A DNA stretch of 64,000 bases from Rummeliibacillus stabekisii (GTDB lineage: Bacteria; Bacillota; Bacilli; Bacillales_A; Planococcaceae). Both the position numbers and the translations under genes were made by a program. The stretch spans positions 1 to 64,000 of the forward strand of contig NZ_BJVD01000008.1 of the NCBI RefSeq assembly GCF_007988965.1, read 5' to 3'. Positions 61,802 to 64,000 of the stretch are shown here, piece after piece (the stretch's first letter is position 1; the number at the start of each line of letters is the position of its first letter). A model generated the notes under the pieces. That model searched no databases. It was not told the DNA's origin and saw only the letters and a program-made list of their open reading frames with translations.

Positions 61802-63478
61802 TTGGCTAAAAAGAATACGAGCGCTTTATCCATCTTTGCATTGGGCGGATTAAATGAAATCGGCAAAAATATGTATGCTATCCAAGATGAAGATGAAATT
61901 TTGATTATTGACTGTGGCGGTAAGTTCCCCGATGAAAGTCTATTGGGAATCGACCTGATTATCCCGGATATCACCTATCTCATGGAAAATAAAGAAAAGA
62001 TTCGCGGTTTGATTGTCACGCATGGCCATGAAGATCATATTGGTGGCATCCCTTATTTCCTAAAGAAGATAAATGTTCCTATTTATGCATCTCGTTTTAC
62101 CCTTGGCCTTATTGAAGTCAAATTAAAAGAGCATAAGCTATTACGTAAAACAAAGCTTCATGAAATAAATTCCAATACAGTGATTGCGTTTGATCGCATA
62201 GAAGTGAGCTTCTTTAAGACAAGTCACAGTATTCCAGATTGCCTGGGAATTGTCTTTTCTACTGAAGAAGGAATCATTGTACATACAGGTGACTTTAAGT
62301 TTGATTTAACACCTGTGAATGCTCAATATTCAGATGTTCATAAAATGGCCGAAATCGGCAACAAAGGCGTATTGGCTCTTTTATCAGAGAGTACCAATGC
62401 TGAACGCCCAGGGTCCGCTCCTTCTGAACAAGAAGTGGGAAAACATATTGATGAAGCTTTCTTCGCCGCAGAGAAGAAAATCATAATCTCTACCTTTGCT
62501 TCCAATATCAATCGTGTTCAGCAGATTATCGATGCAGCAGTAAAGACAAACCGCAAAGTGGCTTTGTTAGGACGAAGCATGCTCACTGTCGTTCCAATTG
62601 CGATTGAAAGAGGCTATCTGCAGGTACCTCCGCGATTATTAGTAGATGCACGAACTGTTATGAGTCTGCCCCCTGAAGAAGTCGTGGTACTTTGTACGGG
62701 CAGTCAAGGGGAGCCGTTAGCTGCGCTTTCCAGAATGTCGACATCAGATAATCGTGATGTACAAATCCATGCTGGAGACACTGTTATTTTTTCAGCCTCT
62801 CCTATTCCAGGCAATGAAAAAGATGTATCACGTATTGTCAATAATCTTTTCCAGCTTGGAGCAAAAGTCATCTATGGCTCATCTAGCATTACAGGCATGC
62901 ATGTTTCCGGACATGGCTACCAAGAAGATTTGAAATGGATGCTGACACTTATGAAACCGAAATACTTTGTTCCGATTCACGGCGAATATCGAATGCTGTA
63001 TCTTCACCGTGAGTTGGCTGAGTCTGTCGGCGTAGAGGAAGGCAACACCTTTATTATGCAAAACGGGGATGTACTGGATATTGAAAAAGGAGAAGCAAGG
63101 CAAACACGTAAAATTCCTGCTGGTGATACCTATGTCGACAGCATTGACATAGGCGAAGTGGGCGAAATTGTTTTACGCGACCGAAAACAGCTTGCTGAAG
63201 ATGGGATGCTCGTCATTGTACTCACCATAAGTAAAGAAGACGGCAGCATGACTGCCCCTCCCGACACCATCTCCCGTGGCTTTGTCTATGCGAAAGATAA
63301 TGAAGTATTGCTCGGAAATGTCAACCGCCTCGTTGCATCTACAATAGAAGATTTAGAGGATAGAGACGCACAGCAATGGAATATCGTAAAGCGCAAAGTA
63401 AAAAAATCGGTTGGCCAATATTTATTTGAACAAACAAGAAGAAGACCGATGATTTTGCCTATAATTTTTGAGATATAA
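61802..63478 (+). CDS. RNase J family ribonuclease
   Basis: This 558-residue beta-CASP metallo-beta-lactamase is an RNA exo- and endonuclease. The zinc motif HGHEDH is intact at residues 74-79, with TGDFKFD and the C-terminal HIS motif VSGHGYQED present. The ending RRPMILPIIFEI is standard for RNase J. It is not simply J1 or J2: the motif is complete, as in J1, but TNAERPG and PSEQEVG recall J2, whose motif is degenerate. The start is a TTG at 61802 with AGAGGAG 10 bases before it. It could be a third paralogue or a J2 with a restored site. Confidence 0.85.
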   Translation: MAKKNTSALSIFALGGLNEIGKNMYAIQDEDEILIIDCGGKFPDESLLGIDLIIPDITYLMENKEKIRGLIVTHGHEDHIGGIPYFLKKINVPIYASRFTLGLIEVKLKEHKLLRKTKLHEINSNTVIAFDRIEVSFFKTSHSIPDCLGIVFSTEEGIIVHTGDFKFDLTPVNAQYSDVHKMAEIGNKGVLALLSESTNAERPGSAPSEQEVGKHIDEAFFAAEKKIIISTFASNINRVQQIIDAAVKTNRKVALLGRSMLTVVPIAIERGYLQVPPRLLVDARTVMSLPPEEVVVLCTGSQGEPLAALSRMSTSDNRDVQIHAGDTVIFSASPIPGNEKDVSRIVNNLFQLGAKVIYGSSSITGMHVSGHGYQEDLKWMLTLMKPKYFVPIHGEYRMLYLHRELAESVGVEEGNTFIMQNGDVLDIEKGEARQTRKIPAGDTYVDSIDIGEVGEIVLRDRKQLAEDGMLVIVLTISKEDGSMTAPPDTISRGFVYAKDNEVLLGNVNRLVASTIEDLEDRDAQQWNIVKRKVKKSVGQYLFEQTRRRPMILPIIFEI

Positions 63479-63489
63479 AAGACCAAAAG

Positions 63490-63516
63490 AAAAAGCCCCT
63501 ATAGTAGGGGCTTTTA
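63490..63516 (+). terminator. Terminator after the RNase J gene
   Basis: AAAAGCCCCTA pairs with TAGGGGCTTTT around a 2- to 4-base loop. Confidence 0.88.
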
Positions 63517-63520
63517 TCTT

Positions 63521-64000
63521 TTATTTTTTCGCCTTTTTCACAGTAACTGTGACTGTTTTGCTTGTGCGTTTTTTAGAGTCAACCGTATTGAAATATAATT
63601 TCGTGCCGGCTTTTTGTTTTTTCAGCTTGATTTTGAATTGAGCATTCTTTGAAGCTGTTGTTTTGCCAATTACTTTTTTAGCTGAATTTTTCATAACTAC
63701 TTGTAATTTAGGTTTTGCAAAACCTGACACAACAGTTGTTTTAGTTGTGATAGTTTTTACTTCTGGTGCTGCCGGACGATTGTCCTTTGCTACATACAAG
63801 GCTAATGTTGAAGCAGCTTTATATGATGGATTCGTCACTGTCATTGTTAAGTGTTGATTCACTTTTTGTGCAGGAATTTTCACTTTGAATTTTCCATGTA
63901 CAGAAGTGGCTTTACCAATCACTTTAGAGCCTTTTTTCACGATAACTTTAGAACCAGTTTTTGCTCTACCTGTTACTGAAGTTGCTCTTTCTAGAATTGG
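63521..64000 (-). CDS. C-terminal part of an Ig-like-repeat surface protein (incomplete)
   Basis: This frame is open to the right edge, so the gene starts outside the window; the GTG at 63940 is internal. The visible 159 residues hold two or more bacterial Ig-like repeats of the form TGRAKTGSKVIVKKG / SGFAKPKLQVVMKN, then KFKVKIP or QFKIKLKKQK, rich in Lys, Thr and Val, and end in basic VKKAKK. No LPXTG or SLH anchor is seen at this end, so an anchor or enzyme domain may lie upstream. Such repeats occur in secreted wall hydrolases and surface proteins. Confidence 0.75.
   Translation of the reverse strand, partial: PILERATSVTGRAKTGSKVIVKKGSKVIGKATSVHGKFKVKIPAQKVNQHLTMTVTNPSYKAASTLALYVAKDNRPAAPEVKTITTKTTVVSGFAKPKLQVVMKNSAKKVIGKTTASKNAQFKIKLKKQKAGTKLYFNTVDSKKRTSKTVTVTVKKAKK

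Overview
The window looks like chromosome of a low-GC, endospore-forming, motile member of the Bacillales, most likely Planococcaceae (a Rummeliibacillus-, Lysinibacillus- or Kurthia-like organism). Three things point there. It carries spore genes (a gamma-type SASP and the spore-cortex enzyme PdaA). It keeps a Bacillus-like gene order (ygxA, ygzB, perR, bcp, ygaE, ygaD, ntdP, sspE, mutY, yfhP, yfhJ, yfhH, recX, pdaA). It also has an aspartate racemase next to a D-aspartate-ligase-like ATP-grasp gene, the pair expected where the peptidoglycan is bridged by D-Asp, as in several Planococcaceae. The genus is inference.

Layout. 1-270: tandem promoters and leader of an rRNA operon that runs off the left edge on the minus strand. 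0.3-18 kb: conserved core with peroxide sensor PerR, peroxiredoxin Bcp, YgaE, a peptide ABC operon placed between ygaE and ygaD, and the ygaD-to-recX block. 18-28 kb: pdaA and an rRNA m5U methyltransferase gene whose 3' tail recurs 2 kb downstream, then a more accessory stretch (two MFS transporters, a TetR/SDR pair, decayed intergenic DNA), then a class I fumarase. 28-41 kb: a PerR-controlled P1B4 ATPase (PfeT/ZosA type), YihY, an alanine symporter, motAB, an M29 aminopeptidase, mreBH, a TspO-like protein and methionine aminopeptidase. 41-47 kb: UPF0316, a nucleotidyltransferase-fold protein, ThiT under a TPP riboswitch, small membrane proteins, and a DEAD-family helicase coupled to a second M29 aminopeptidase. 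47-53 kb: aspartate racemase, ATP-grasp ligase, C39-type lipoprotein, an asparagine synthetase and VanZ, a plausible cell-wall neighbourhood. 53-64 kb: a globin-coupled chemoreceptor, a TmrB-like ATPase, CysK, an amino-acid ABC operon, UspA, an RNase J paralogue and the C-terminal part of an Ig-like surface protein.

Regulation visible in the sequence: two PerR boxes (perR itself and pfeT), a TPP riboswitch with terminator, two sigma-G-like promoters of the same geometry (sspE, pdaA), a sigma-D-like promoter before motAB, an operator-like dyad after the amino-acid ABC promoter, and many intrinsic terminators. Three small genes of 36, 46 and 50 codons have convincing ribosome binding sites. No CRISPR array, tRNA, prophage or intact insertion sequence was seen. 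No wholly new system can be claimed. The best leads are the D-Asp bridge cluster with a possible amidating AsnB, the globin-MCP-CZB receptor lacking the usual zinc-ligand Cys, the duplicated methyltransferase tail, and the small genes with structured leaders.
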